Shown here: positions 1 to 7,514 of the stretch, piece after piece | Numbering within the stretch: the first letter of the stretch is position 1 | How the letters are laid out: the number at the start of each line of letters is the position of its first letter | NCBI RefSeq assembly: GCF_042661025.1 | Contig: NZ_JBHSWH010000001.1 | Coordinates: 3,720,001 to 3,784,000 of the forward strand | Origin: Flexivirga alba | Lineage (GTDB): Bacteria; Actinomycetota; Actinomycetes; Actinomycetales; Dermatophilaceae | DNA length: 64,000 nt | Direction of reading: 5' to 3' | The notes under the pieces: generated by a model | Database searches by the model: none | What the model saw: the letters and a program-made list of their open reading frames with translations, nothing else | What the model was told of the DNA's origin: nothing | Position numbers and translations under genes: made by a program

Positions 1-1
1 G

Positions 2-655
2 GCAGCCCACGCCGGGCGCGCTGCCGAGGTCGCGACCGTGACCGAGCGAGCCATGCGCGGGGAGCTGGACTTCGAGCAGAGCTTGCACGAAAGGGTGCGC
101 TGCCTGGCGGGGCTCGACGTCTCGGTCTTCGACGACGTGCGCCGCGCCATACGGCTGACGCCTGGGGCACGCACTCTGGTCCGCACCGTCCGCCAGCTCG
201 GGTTCTCGGTCGCCGTCGTGTCCGGTGGCTTCATCGAGATTGTGCAGCCGTTGGCGACCGAGCTCGGCATCGACCGGGCACACGCCAACAGGCTGGAGGT
301 GCGCGACGGCAAGCTCACCGGCCGCGTCGACGGGCCGGTAGTCGATCGCGCCGAGAAGGCCCGCGCGTTACGCCGGTTCGCCGAAGCCGAGGGCCTGCCG
401 TTGTCCCGAACGGTTGCGGTGGGCGACGGCGCCAACGATCTCGACATGCTCGCCACCGCCGGCCTCGGGATCGCATTCAATGCCAAGCCGGTCGTTCGGG
501 AGCAGGCGGACGCCAGTGTCAACGTCCCCTATCTTGACACCGTGCTGTTCATGCTCGGCATCTCCCGCGAGGACGTCGAGGAGGCGGACCGGCTCACCGC
601 GCCGGACAGCTCCAACGTGGACCCCGGCGCTTCCCTAGAATCACCCCATGTCTGA
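2..655 (+). CDS. serB: Phosphoserine phosphatase SerB, 5' end outside window
   Basis: Partial HAD-superfamily phosphatase; 217 residues are visible. It hydrolyses O-phosphoserine to serine in the cytoplasm, the last step of the phosphorylated serine pathway. Seen: an open frame from the window edge, the HAD motif II region VSGGFIEIV, a conserved lysine region before the last motif, and the motif III/IV acid cluster GDGANDLDM followed by GLGIAFNAKP, all typical of SerB. The N-terminal DxD nucleophile and any ACT domains lie upstream of the window. A GTG at 38 is internal, because the sequence before it already reads as SerB-like protein. The stop overlaps the cphB start by 8 bp, suggesting translational coupling to the cyanophycin genes. 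The last 15-20 residues look non-conserved. Confidence 0.93.
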   Translation, partial: AAHAGRAAEVATVTERAMRGELDFEQSLHERVRCLAGLDVSVFDDVRRAIRLTPGARTLVRTVRQLGFSVAVVSGGFIEIVQPLATELGIDRAHANRLEVRDGKLTGRVDGPVVDRAEKARALRRFAEAEGLPLSRTVAVGDGANDLDMLATAGLGIAFNAKPVVREQADASVNVPYLDTVLFMLGISREDVEEADRLTAPDSSNVDPGASLESPHV

Positions 656-1532
656 TCCAGCTGTGCGTTCTCTGCTGATCATCGGCGGCGCCGAGGACAA
701 GGTCGGTCGCGTGACGATCCTGCGACGTTTCGTGCGCCTGGCCGGCGGCCGCAAGTCCCGCATCGTGATCATCCCGACGGCGTCGTCAGTGCCGGACGAG
801 GTCGTCGACGTCTACTCGACAGTGTTCTCCCGGCTCGGCGCACCGCAGATCGACTCCGTCGACCCGAGCGACCGGGCACACAGCAGCGACGCCGACCTGC
901 AAGAACTCGTCGACGGCGCGACCGGGATCTTCCTGTCCGGTGGTAACCAGCTCAAGCTGAGCCAGCTGATCGTCGGCACGCCGCTGGGTGCTGCGATCCT
1001 GCGGGCCTACGAGCGCGGCGCGGTCATCGCCGGCACGTCTGCCGGCGCGTCGATCATGAGCCAGTTCATGATCTCGATGGGCGACGAGGGCGTGACCCCG
1101 CGCCAGCGGTCGAGCCAGCTCACCGCGGGCCTCGGACTCCTCCCAGGTGTCATCGTCGACCAGCATTTCGACCAGCGCGCCCGCTATGGCCGGCTGCTGT
1201 CGCTGGTCGCGACATCGCCCAACCTGCTCGGCATGGGCATCGACGAAGACACCGCCGCCGAGATCACTGGCGGCACCGAGCTCACCGTGGTCGGGTCCGG
1301 CGCGGTCTTCGTCGTCGACGCGCGGACCGCTGTCACCGACGCGCACCAGGCCGAGCGGGACGCGCCTCTTCTGGTGACCGGAGCTGTCGTTCACACGCTG
1401 CCCTTCGGCGCGACATTCGATCTCGAGTCCGCGACTCTCACGGACTTCACCGAGAGGTATGCCGATCTCGCCGTCTCCACGAGCAGGGATCGCCACGACA
1501 CAGCCACAGCTGCAGCCGCGTTACGCCGATAG
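648..1532 (+). CDS. cphB: Cyanophycinase (peptidase family S51)
   Basis: Serine exopeptidase that cleaves cyanophycin (multi-L-arginyl-poly-L-aspartate) to beta-Asp-Arg dipeptides, acting in the cytoplasm on polymer granules. The 294-residue length suits the family. Seen: an N-terminal LLIIGGAED strand, the FLSGGNQ segment near residue 95, the nucleophile elbow GTSAGAS with Ser at about residue 131, and DQHFDQRARYGRL near 171-183 carrying the conserved His region. It sits directly before cphA on the same strand (61-bp gap), the usual synthesis/degradation pairing. Its ATG lies 8 bp inside the serB end. Cyanophycinase rather than dipeptidase E is favoured by the DQHFDQR block and by the adjacent synthetase. 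Confidence 0.95.
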   Translation: MSDPAVRSLLIIGGAEDKVGRVTILRRFVRLAGGRKSRIVIIPTASSVPDEVVDVYSTVFSRLGAPQIDSVDPSDRAHSSDADLQELVDGATGIFLSGGNQLKLSQLIVGTPLGAAILRAYERGAVIAGTSAGASIMSQFMISMGDEGVTPRQRSSQLTAGLGLLPGVIVDQHFDQRARYGRLLSLVATSPNLLGMGIDEDTAAEITGGTELTVVGSGAVFVVDARTAVTDAHQAERDAPLLVTGAVVHTLPFGATFDLESATLTDFTERYADLAVSTSRDRHDTATAAAALRR

Positions 1533-1593
1533 GAGCCAGCAAATCGTCACCACCGGGTCTTCACCCACACCATCCACGAGAGGAGCAGCAACC

Positions 1594-4449
1594 ATGCAAG
1601 GGTCGCCGACCACTGGACAGCTGAAGGTCCTGCGCACCCGGGTCTACCGGGGTCCGAACATCTGGGCCTACGACCAAGCGATCCATTTGCTGGTCGACCT
1701 CGGTGAGTTGGAGGCCTTCCCGACCGACAAGCTGCCCGGTTTCACCGACCGCCTGATGGAGTGGCTGCCTGGGCTGGAGCACCACACCTGTTCGCGCGGG
1801 CACCGCGGTGGCTTCGTGGAGCGGCTGCGCGAGGGCACCTGGCTCGGGCACGTCACCGAGCACGTCGCGCTGCAGTTGCAGCAGGAGGCCGGGCACGACA
1901 TGCGCCGCGGCAAGACGCGCGGGGAGAGCGGTCGCCCGGGCGTCTACAACGTGATCTTCGACTACTTCGACGAGCGGGTCGGCGTCTCAGCCGGCGAGCT
2001 CGCCGTGCGGATCGTCAACGAACTCCTCGTGTCCACAGCAGAATTCGAGTTTCAGGACGAGCTCGACCGGTTCCTGCGTGCAGCCGGCCGTAAGGCGTTC
2101 GGCCCGTCGACCGCCGCCATCATCGACGAGGCGGTCAGCCGCGACATACCGTGGCACCGGCTCAATCAGTACTCTCTCGTCCAACTCGGCCAGGGCGTCC
2201 ACGCGCAGCGCATCCGGGCGACGATGACGTCACGCACGTCGGCACTCGCCGTCGACATCGCCGGGGACAAGAACCTCACGGCGACCTTGCTCGGCTCCGC
2301 CGGACTGCCGGTGCCGAAGGCGATCACGGTCCGGACCGCCGAGGACGCCGCGGAGGCTGCCACCAAGATCGGCTACCCGGTCGTCATCAAGCCTCTCGAC
2401 GGCAACCACGGGCGCGGTGTCATCCTCGGTCTGGCGTCGGAGGACGAGGTCCGCGAGGCCTTCCCGCTCGCCGCCGACCAGAGTCGCCGCGGTGTGGTGC
2501 AGGTCGAATCCTTCATAACCGGACGGGATTACCGCTGCCTGATCATCGGCGGACGAATGGCGGCTATCGCCGAGCGGGTTCCGGCGCACGTCATCGGCGA
2601 CGGCGAGCACACCATCGAGGAATTGGTCGACACCACCAACGCCGATCCGCGGCGCGGCATCGGGCACGAGAAGGTGCTGACCCGGATCGTGGTCGACGAC
2701 GCCGCGGTTGAGCTGGTTCGCGAGCAGGGTTACGCCATGAGTGACGTCGCGCCTCAGGACGAGATGGTCAAGCTGGCACTCACCGGCAACATGTCCACCG
2801 GCGGGATCTCCATCGACCGCACCTTCGACGCGCACCCGGACAACGTCGAAATTGCCGAGGAGGCAGCGCAACTCATCGGGCTCGACGTTGCGGGCATCGA
2901 CTTCATCTGCCCCGACATCACGGCACCGGTGCGCGAAACCGGTGGCGCGATCTGCGAGGTCAACGCGGCACCGGGCTTCCGGATGCACACCCACCCGACG
3001 GTCGGCGAGCCGCAGTTCATCGCCAAGCCGGTCGTCGACCTACTCTTCCCACCGGGGTCGCCGTCGCGTGTCCCGGTCGTCGCCGTCACCGGCACCAACG
3101 GCAAGACCACGACCTCGCGGATGTTGGCACACATCATGAAGAGCCTCGGTCGCAAGGTCGGCATGACCTCGACCGACGGCGTCGTGATCGATGAACGGCT
3201 GGTCATCAAGGCCGATGCTTCCGGCCCCCGGTCAGCTCGCATGGTGCTGCAGAACCCGCGGGTCGACTTCGCGGTGTTGGAGGTGGCGCGGGGCGGGATC
3301 CTCCGCGAGGGTCTCGGCTACGACCGCAACGACATCGCAATCGTCACGAACATCGCACCCGATCACCTGGGGATGCACGGCATCGACACGCTCGAACAAC
3401 TCGCGCGCGTCAAAGCCGTCATCGTCGAAGCTGTTCCGCGCGACGGGTATGCCGTGCTCAACGCCGACGACGCGCTGGTGCGTGCGATGCGCCGCCGGTG
3501 CTCCGGGACGATCGTGTGGTTCTCGATGGAGCCACCGGGCAGCCGGGTGCGCGAATTCATCGACGAGAAGTGCCGTCGTGGCGCCCGTGCCGTGGTTCTG
3601 GAGCCGTCGGACCGCGGCGAGATGATCGTGCTCAAGCAGGGCCGCCGCTCGATGCCGCTGGCCTGGACGCACCTCCTGCCGTCGACGTTCGGTGGCACCG
3701 CGCGGATGAATGTCGCCAATGCGCTTGCCGCGGCCGGCGCCGCGTTCGCGGCCGGCGCGCCACTGCACGACATACGACAGGGACTGCGGACCTTCACAAC
3801 GTCCTACTACCTGTCCCCCGGACGGTTGAACCGCGTCGAGGTCAACCACGCCGAAGTATTCGTCGACTACTGCCACAACCCGCCGGGCATGCATCGCCTC
3901 GGCGAGTTCGTGCAGGGGTATGTCGACCAGCGCCAAGGCGCCGCGGAGCATCGCATCTCGCGCATCGGCATGGTCGGTGCTGCCGGCGACCGCCGCGACG
4001 ACGACATACGCGAGTTGGGTAGAGCAGCTGCGCAGTACTTCGACGTGCTCGTGCTGCGTGAGGACGACAACCTGCGCCGGCGCGCGCCGGGTGTGGCGGC
4101 CGCACTGGTCGAGGAGGGCGTCCGGGAGGCGATGGCCGACGGCGCCCGGTGCCGCCAGGTCCTCACGGTGCTGAACGAGCTCGAGGCAACCCGTCACGCG
4201 GTGCACCTTGCCAACCCCGGTGACCTGGTGATGCTGTGCGTCGACCAGCACGGCGCGGTGCTCGCTGAGCTGGAAAGCTTTACCCACCAGGCGAATGCGG
4301 GCGCTCGGACTGACGACGAGCAGCCGGGTGACCCCGATCTGGACCCGCAACAGTTGGCGACCGAGGCCACCGAGGCGTCGGCGGTCGAGGACACCGAATG
4401 GCGTGAGGTGGTCGACGCCCAGCCCGTCGGCGCCAAGCTGGTCGAGTAG
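1594..4449 (+). CDS. cphA: Cyanophycin synthetase
   Basis: Non-ribosomal peptide polymerase that adds Asp to the backbone (ATP-grasp domain) and Arg to the side chain (Mur-ligase domain), making cyanophycin as a nitrogen/carbon reserve. The 951 residues run: N-terminal domain with RGPNIWAYDQ near residue 15; ATP-grasp domain about 205-490, with IKPLDGNHGRGV at about 265-276 and CEVNAAPGFRMH; Mur-ligase P-loop GTNGKTTT at 500-507; then ARGGILREGLGY, APDHLGMHGIDT and DYCHNPPGM. The start at 1594 follows a good RBS (GAGAGGAGC); the same frame stays open upstream into cphB, but that part is not CphA-like. The last ~55 residues form an acidic, family-atypical tail, and the stop codon lies inside a repeat unit. 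Probably an operon with cphB. Confidence 0.96.
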   Translation: MQGSPTTGQLKVLRTRVYRGPNIWAYDQAIHLLVDLGELEAFPTDKLPGFTDRLMEWLPGLEHHTCSRGHRGGFVERLREGTWLGHVTEHVALQLQQEAGHDMRRGKTRGESGRPGVYNVIFDYFDERVGVSAGELAVRIVNELLVSTAEFEFQDELDRFLRAAGRKAFGPSTAAIIDEAVSRDIPWHRLNQYSLVQLGQGVHAQRIRATMTSRTSALAVDIAGDKNLTATLLGSAGLPVPKAITVRTAEDAAEAATKIGYPVVIKPLDGNHGRGVILGLASEDEVREAFPLAADQSRRGVVQVESFITGRDYRCLIIGGRMAAIAERVPAHVIGDGEHTIEELVDTTNADPRRGIGHEKVLTRIVVDDAAVELVREQGYAMSDVAPQDEMVKLALTGNMSTGGISIDRTFDAHPDNVEIAEEAAQLIGLDVAGIDFICPDITAPVRETGGAICEVNAAPGFRMHTHPTVGEPQFIAKPVVDLLFPPGSPSRVPVVAVTGTNGKTTTSRMLAHIMKSLGRKVGMTSTDGVVIDERLVIKADASGPRSARMVLQNPRVDFAVLEVARGGILREGLGYDRNDIAIVTNIAPDHLGMHGIDTLEQLARVKAVIVEAVPRDGYAVLNADDALVRAMRRRCSGTIVWFSMEPPGSRVREFIDEKCRRGARAVVLEPSDRGEMIVLKQGRRSMPLAWTHLLPSTFGGTARMNVANALAAAGAAFAAGAPLHDIRQGLRTFTTSYYLSPGRLNRVEVNHAEVFVDYCHNPPGMHRLGEFVQGYVDQRQGAAEHRISRIGMVGAAGDRRDDDIRELGRAAAQYFDVLVLREDDNLRRRAPGVAAALVEEGVREAMADGARCRQVLTVLNELEATRHAVHLANPGDLVMLCVDQHGAVLAELESFTHQANAGARTDDEQPGDPDLDPQQLATEATEASAVEDTEWREVVDAQPVGAKLVE

Positions 4450-4649
4450 TGGCTGGAAGCACCAAGGTGGTCGAGTAGGTCGAGCCGCTAGGCGAGACCG
4501 TATCGAGACCCTCCCAAGCTGGTCGAGTAGGTCGAGCCGCTAGGCGAGACCGTATCGAGACCGCCTGCCTCTTATGCGGGCGAGTAGTGGCTGGAAGCAC
4601 CAAGGTGGTCGAGTAGGTCGAGCCGCTAGGCGAGACCGTATCGAGACCC
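4434..4649 (+). repeat. Array of three 42-bp palindromic (REP-like) repeats plus a partial copy
   Basis: Identical 42-bp units lie at 4469-4510, 4521-4562 and 4607-4648. Each begins GGTCGAGTAGGTCGAG, has a GCTA centre and ends CCGTATCGAGACC, so the ends are inverted repeats. Units one and three sit in a longer direct repeat (4443-4511 and 4581-4649, identical, offset 138). A 16-bp partial copy (4434-4449, matching 4515-4530) overlaps the last codons and stop of cphA. Variant copies occur at 7402-7439 and 28926-28967. This looks like a dispersed REP-type intergenic element; no transposase is seen in the window. It may act as a terminator for cphA. Confidence 0.9.
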
Positions 4650-4968
4650 CGTGCCACCGTTACGTTTTCGTCGCTCCGCGCTCACCTCCTCGTCGGGCGA
4701 CGACCCCGCCGGTGCGCCGACCCGCCTCCCTTCCGCCGTGTCACTACGTGCGGACCCGCCCGACCGGCGTCACGGATCGCTACGCTCCCGCCGCCAGCCC
4801 GGGCTGGCCGCACTACGCTCCCCGGCTCCAGTCCGAGGGTCGTCCGACCGACGACGCCGCCACCCCACACCTCACCTTTATCACCGGGTCGCCCACTTGC
4901 TCACCGATCCAGCGGACCGCGCCCGGCCGGCTGAGTGTGCGCGGCCCTCTCCTCGTCACCACCGCCGA
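4650..4968. other. Intergenic stretch with no supportable gene
   Basis: About 320 bp between the repeat array and the GNAT gene. Open frames exist on both strands but their translations are Arg/Pro/Ser-rich, low in complexity and resemble no family I know. The reverse strand carries two related GGAGCGTAG(T/C)G segments, which suggests degenerate repeat material. I see no RNA gene or clear promoter here. Confidence 0.5.
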
Positions 4969-5484
4969 CTAACGTCCGGCGAGCAACGTCTTCTCGAATA
5001 GCGTTGCGCTGAACCATGGCCCATCGAAATCACGTCTCCCGATCTCGCGGTAGCCCTGGTTCCGGTAGAAGCTGCGCAGGCGCTGGTTCGACTCGACACA
5101 ATCCAGCCGCATCGTCCGTACCTTTTCGTCAATCGCGCGCGCCTCCGCCCACGACAATAAAAGAGCACCAGATCCCGGAGCGGCCAGCACGCGATCAACC
5201 ATCAACCCATGGATGTACCGCGCGCCGTCTGCAGCGTCGGGCCATACATCGTGATCTGCGGTCAGGTACCGCATCCCACCGATCAGAGTGCCTGACGGGC
5301 CAATGCCGACGAACCACTCACCGTCGCTGATCTGAGTAGCGATGTCGTGAATTGACACCTCGCCGACTCCCCACTGCTCAACGCCGCGCTCGAGTAGCCA
5401 TAGCTCCCAATCGCTCCGGATCGAGTGAAGCGCGACGGGATCGGTCCGTGACGCCGGACGAATGAGGGCGAGTTCAGAGACCAC
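4969..5484 (-). CDS. GNAT-family N-acetyltransferase
   Basis: Cytoplasmic acetyl-CoA-dependent acyltransferase of unknown substrate, 171 residues, typical for a single GNAT domain. Seen: N-terminal LALIRPASRTD, a central beta-strand segment with LIGGMRYL, a YIHGLMVDR segment where the acetyl-CoA-binding beta4 strand falls, then a GSGALLL pyrophosphate-binding-like turn in place of the usual Q/RxxGxG/A, and C-terminal RLRSFYRNQGYREIGR, the usual NxxxxxFYxxxGF/Y ending. It is transcribed away from the repeat array, and the upstream HNH gene on the same strand ends 26 bp before its start. The substrate cannot be inferred from context. Confidence 0.8.
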   Translation of the reverse strand: MVSELALIRPASRTDPVALHSIRSDWELWLLERGVEQWGVGEVSIHDIATQISDGEWFVGIGPSGTLIGGMRYLTADHDVWPDAADGARYIHGLMVDRVLAAPGSGALLLSWAEARAIDEKVRTMRLDCVESNQRLRSFYRNQGYREIGRRDFDGPWFSATLFEKTLLAGR

Positions 5485-5510
5485 ACATCAACAATCTCAG
5501 AGCGGCGCGC

Positions 5511-7280
5511 TCAGAACGGTGGCGGTGGTTCGGGGAACTCGATGCGGATGTCGCGTGACGGCGGGTAGAACTGCATCCGCCCCCGAGGCTGACGACATCC
5601 CTTCTTGTCGTGCTCCTGGCCCTCGTCTCGGTCCCGGCTGTCGTCAAGGTCATGGCGCTGGTCGTGGTCGGCCAGTAGGTGCAGGTCCTCCAGGTCGGTG
5701 AACACGTTCGGGATCACGTCATGCTCACGACACAGCGCCAACCGGATCCCGAACTGCTGCTCCACCCGGCTGGGCCTCGGCGGACACTGATCACCTGGCC
5801 GGTGATGATCGAACACGCTCGTCCGCAACCGTCTGGTCAGCGTCTGCCACGTAATCGACGCATCGCTGTGTTGCTGACTGGACCAGAACCGGCCGGTCTT
5901 CGCATTGTGATGCCCCCGATGCATCAGGTGCAGATTGTCCGGATGTGTCGCCCCCTCAACAGGTTCGGTCGCCCCCGCCCGGTACTCGGTGTCATGATCC
6001 ACATCGCAGTCCGCCGCGGACACCCCGCAGTCCCCCGGCGCCCGACACCGGTGATCACGACCCTTGACCAACCGGCCCATCCCGGCCGGCACCCGATACG
6101 TGCTCGCCGCGTCCATTACCTCACCGGTCACCGGGTCCGTCACCAGCCGCGCCCACGTCGACCCCGCCCGGACGGCGACCTCCCGGACCTGCTCCGGCGA
6201 CAAGAACCCCAGCCCCGGCACCTCCCCGACACCGAACGCCGCACCAGCACCGGCGGCTTCCGATGAAGTACCGCCCGCCGCAGCCGCACCTCGGCTGCCC
6301 GCGGTGTACTCGGCCACCAGATCCTCCGGCAAGATGCTGGCCAGGTGGACGATCACCTGCAACCGGCCCGCCGGCGCATCCCCCAAGAACTCATGACCGG
6401 CGACCGTGCCACCGATCAACAGATCGACGGCGATATCGGCACGCAACTGCGCCAACGTCCGCGGATCACCGCCCGCCCGGGCCGCCTTCGCCATCTCCGT
6501 CAGACGCTGCTGCGCCGCGAACACCCGCGCCGCGTCTCCCGTCGCCTGAAAGGTCGCGGTCCCGTCCCGGCCGGGGAAGGTGCAACCGTCCCGGCGCTCC
6601 ATCGCATCCTCGTGCCGACGTTTACGGTCCGCGGCAGCACCCTCCACCAACGCCAACTGCCGCCGGACCCGCGCCCGGAACCCACTATGCGACAACGGCA
6701 CCGACCCCGACCCGTCCTCGGCGACAGTGCGTTCCGGTGGTGCCAGCAACCGGTCAATCAGCTGCCCGGCCAACACCGGATCCAGGTGCGCCGTCTCGGC
6801 ATACGCAATCCGAGCGCGCTCCCAACTGCAGCCACCAGCCCGCAGCAACTCGTGCGCCCCACCCACCCGCGCCGGCAGCGCGGTCGCGAACCGGACCCGG
6901 TCCCGGGCCGCCGTCAACGTCGACCCCGTCAACAACTGCACCTCATGCACCACCGCCCGACACGCACCCTTACGGTGCACCGCCACCTTCGCCGCATACC
7001 GCGGATCATCAACCGGCACACCATGATCCACCGCCACGTCCTCCACCAACGCCGACGTCGCATCCAACAATGCTGCCTCGGCGAACCCCTTCACAGCCTC
7101 CGCCGCCTGCACCACGTCACCCAGGTGCTCCCGCGACACCCGCTCCACCCGAGTCACCGCACCGCCACCGCCATGCTGGCAAACCTCGGCGACCAAGATG
7201 GCCAGCGCGTCCGCCACCGGGGCCGGCACACCAGACAGATCCACCACCCGGCCGCCCCCTGGAACACCATCACCGACCAC
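5511..7280 (-). CDS. DUF222 (13E12-type) domain protein with HNH endonuclease motif
   Basis: 589-residue member of the actinobacterial DUF222/13E12 family, usually multicopy in these genomes and of unproven function. Seen: a long helical DUF222 region (about 30-390) with FAEAALLDATSALVEDVA and HEFLGDAPAGRLQVIVHL, then a C-terminal HNH module. That module has RDHRCRAPGDCG for the first metal or structural cysteines, DCDVDHDTEY as the catalytic DH pair and DNLHLMHRGHHNAKT as the closing N/H part. An unusual hydrophilic tail follows, with a His/Asp-rich stretch (DHDQRHDLDDSRDRDEGQEH), and the protein ends in a proline run. Some family members lie in mobile elements, but no transposase or intein is seen here. 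Nuclease activity is inferred from the motif only. Confidence 0.85.
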   Translation of the reverse strand: MVGDGVPGGGRVVDLSGVPAPVADALAILVAEVCQHGGGGAVTRVERVSREHLGDVVQAAEAVKGFAEAALLDATSALVEDVAVDHGVPVDDPRYAAKVAVHRKGACRAVVHEVQLLTGSTLTAARDRVRFATALPARVGGAHELLRAGGCSWERARIAYAETAHLDPVLAGQLIDRLLAPPERTVAEDGSGSVPLSHSGFRARVRRQLALVEGAAADRKRRHEDAMERRDGCTFPGRDGTATFQATGDAARVFAAQQRLTEMAKAARAGGDPRTLAQLRADIAVDLLIGGTVAGHEFLGDAPAGRLQVIVHLASILPEDLVAEYTAGSRGAAAAGGTSSEAAGAGAAFGVGEVPGLGFLSPEQVREVAVRAGSTWARLVTDPVTGEVMDAASTYRVPAGMGRLVKGRDHRCRAPGDCGVSAADCDVDHDTEYRAGATEPVEGATHPDNLHLMHRGHHNAKTGRFWSSQQHSDASITWQTLTRRLRTSVFDHHRPGDQCPPRPSRVEQQFGIRLALCREHDVIPNVFTDLEDLHLLADHDQRHDLDDSRDRDEGQEHDKKGCRQPRGRMQFYPPSRDIRIEFPEPPPPF

Positions 7281-7514
7281 CCCTGCCCGTCCATCACTGG
7301 TTACTATCTGTGTTCGAGTTTAAACCCGACCACCGACAACCCCTTCCGCCGAAACCACAACAGCCACACCAGTTTCCGAGGAGGCCGCGAGCACGGCCCC
7401 GGGTCTCGATACACCGCTCGTACCTCGCGGCACTCGACCCGCAGGCCGTCGCGATACACCGGTCCGCGTTGCGCTCCCTGCTCACCAACCCGGACTGTCC
7501 GAGCGTCGATTCCC
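7281..7514. other. Intergenic region with a repeat variant
   Basis: 234 bp between the Mur-ligase/TPR gene stop and the DUF222/HNH start, both genes on the minus strand. At 7402-7439 it holds a diverged relative of the 42-bp palindrome (starts GGTCTCGATAC, ends CACTCGACC; 38 bp). The rest is presumably the leader and promoter of the HNH gene; I cannot place convincing -10/-35 boxes. Confidence 0.6.
7402..7439 (-). repeat. Diverged copy of the 42-bp palindromic repeat
   Basis: Same terminal sequences as the array beside cphA (GGTCTCGATAC at one end, CTCGACC at the other), but with a different, shorter middle (ACCGCTCGTACCTCGCGGC). This fits a REP family with several subtypes. It lies in the HNH/Mur-ligase intergenic gap. 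Confidence 0.7.

Noticed and set aside
1459..1593. Longer N-terminus for CphA starting inside cphB
   Set aside because: It overlaps cphB, is Ser/Pro/Arg-rich, and ATG 1594 has a clear RBS and the usual CphA beginning.
4443..4649. Repeat array considered as a CRISPR
   Set aside because: The units are self-complementary along their whole length, the spacing is irregular, and one spacer is part of a longer direct repeat. There are no cas genes.
4280..4657. Minus-strand frame across the cphA end and repeat array
   Set aside because: It mainly translates the 42-bp repeat twice (GLDTVSPSGSTYST) and has no independent support.
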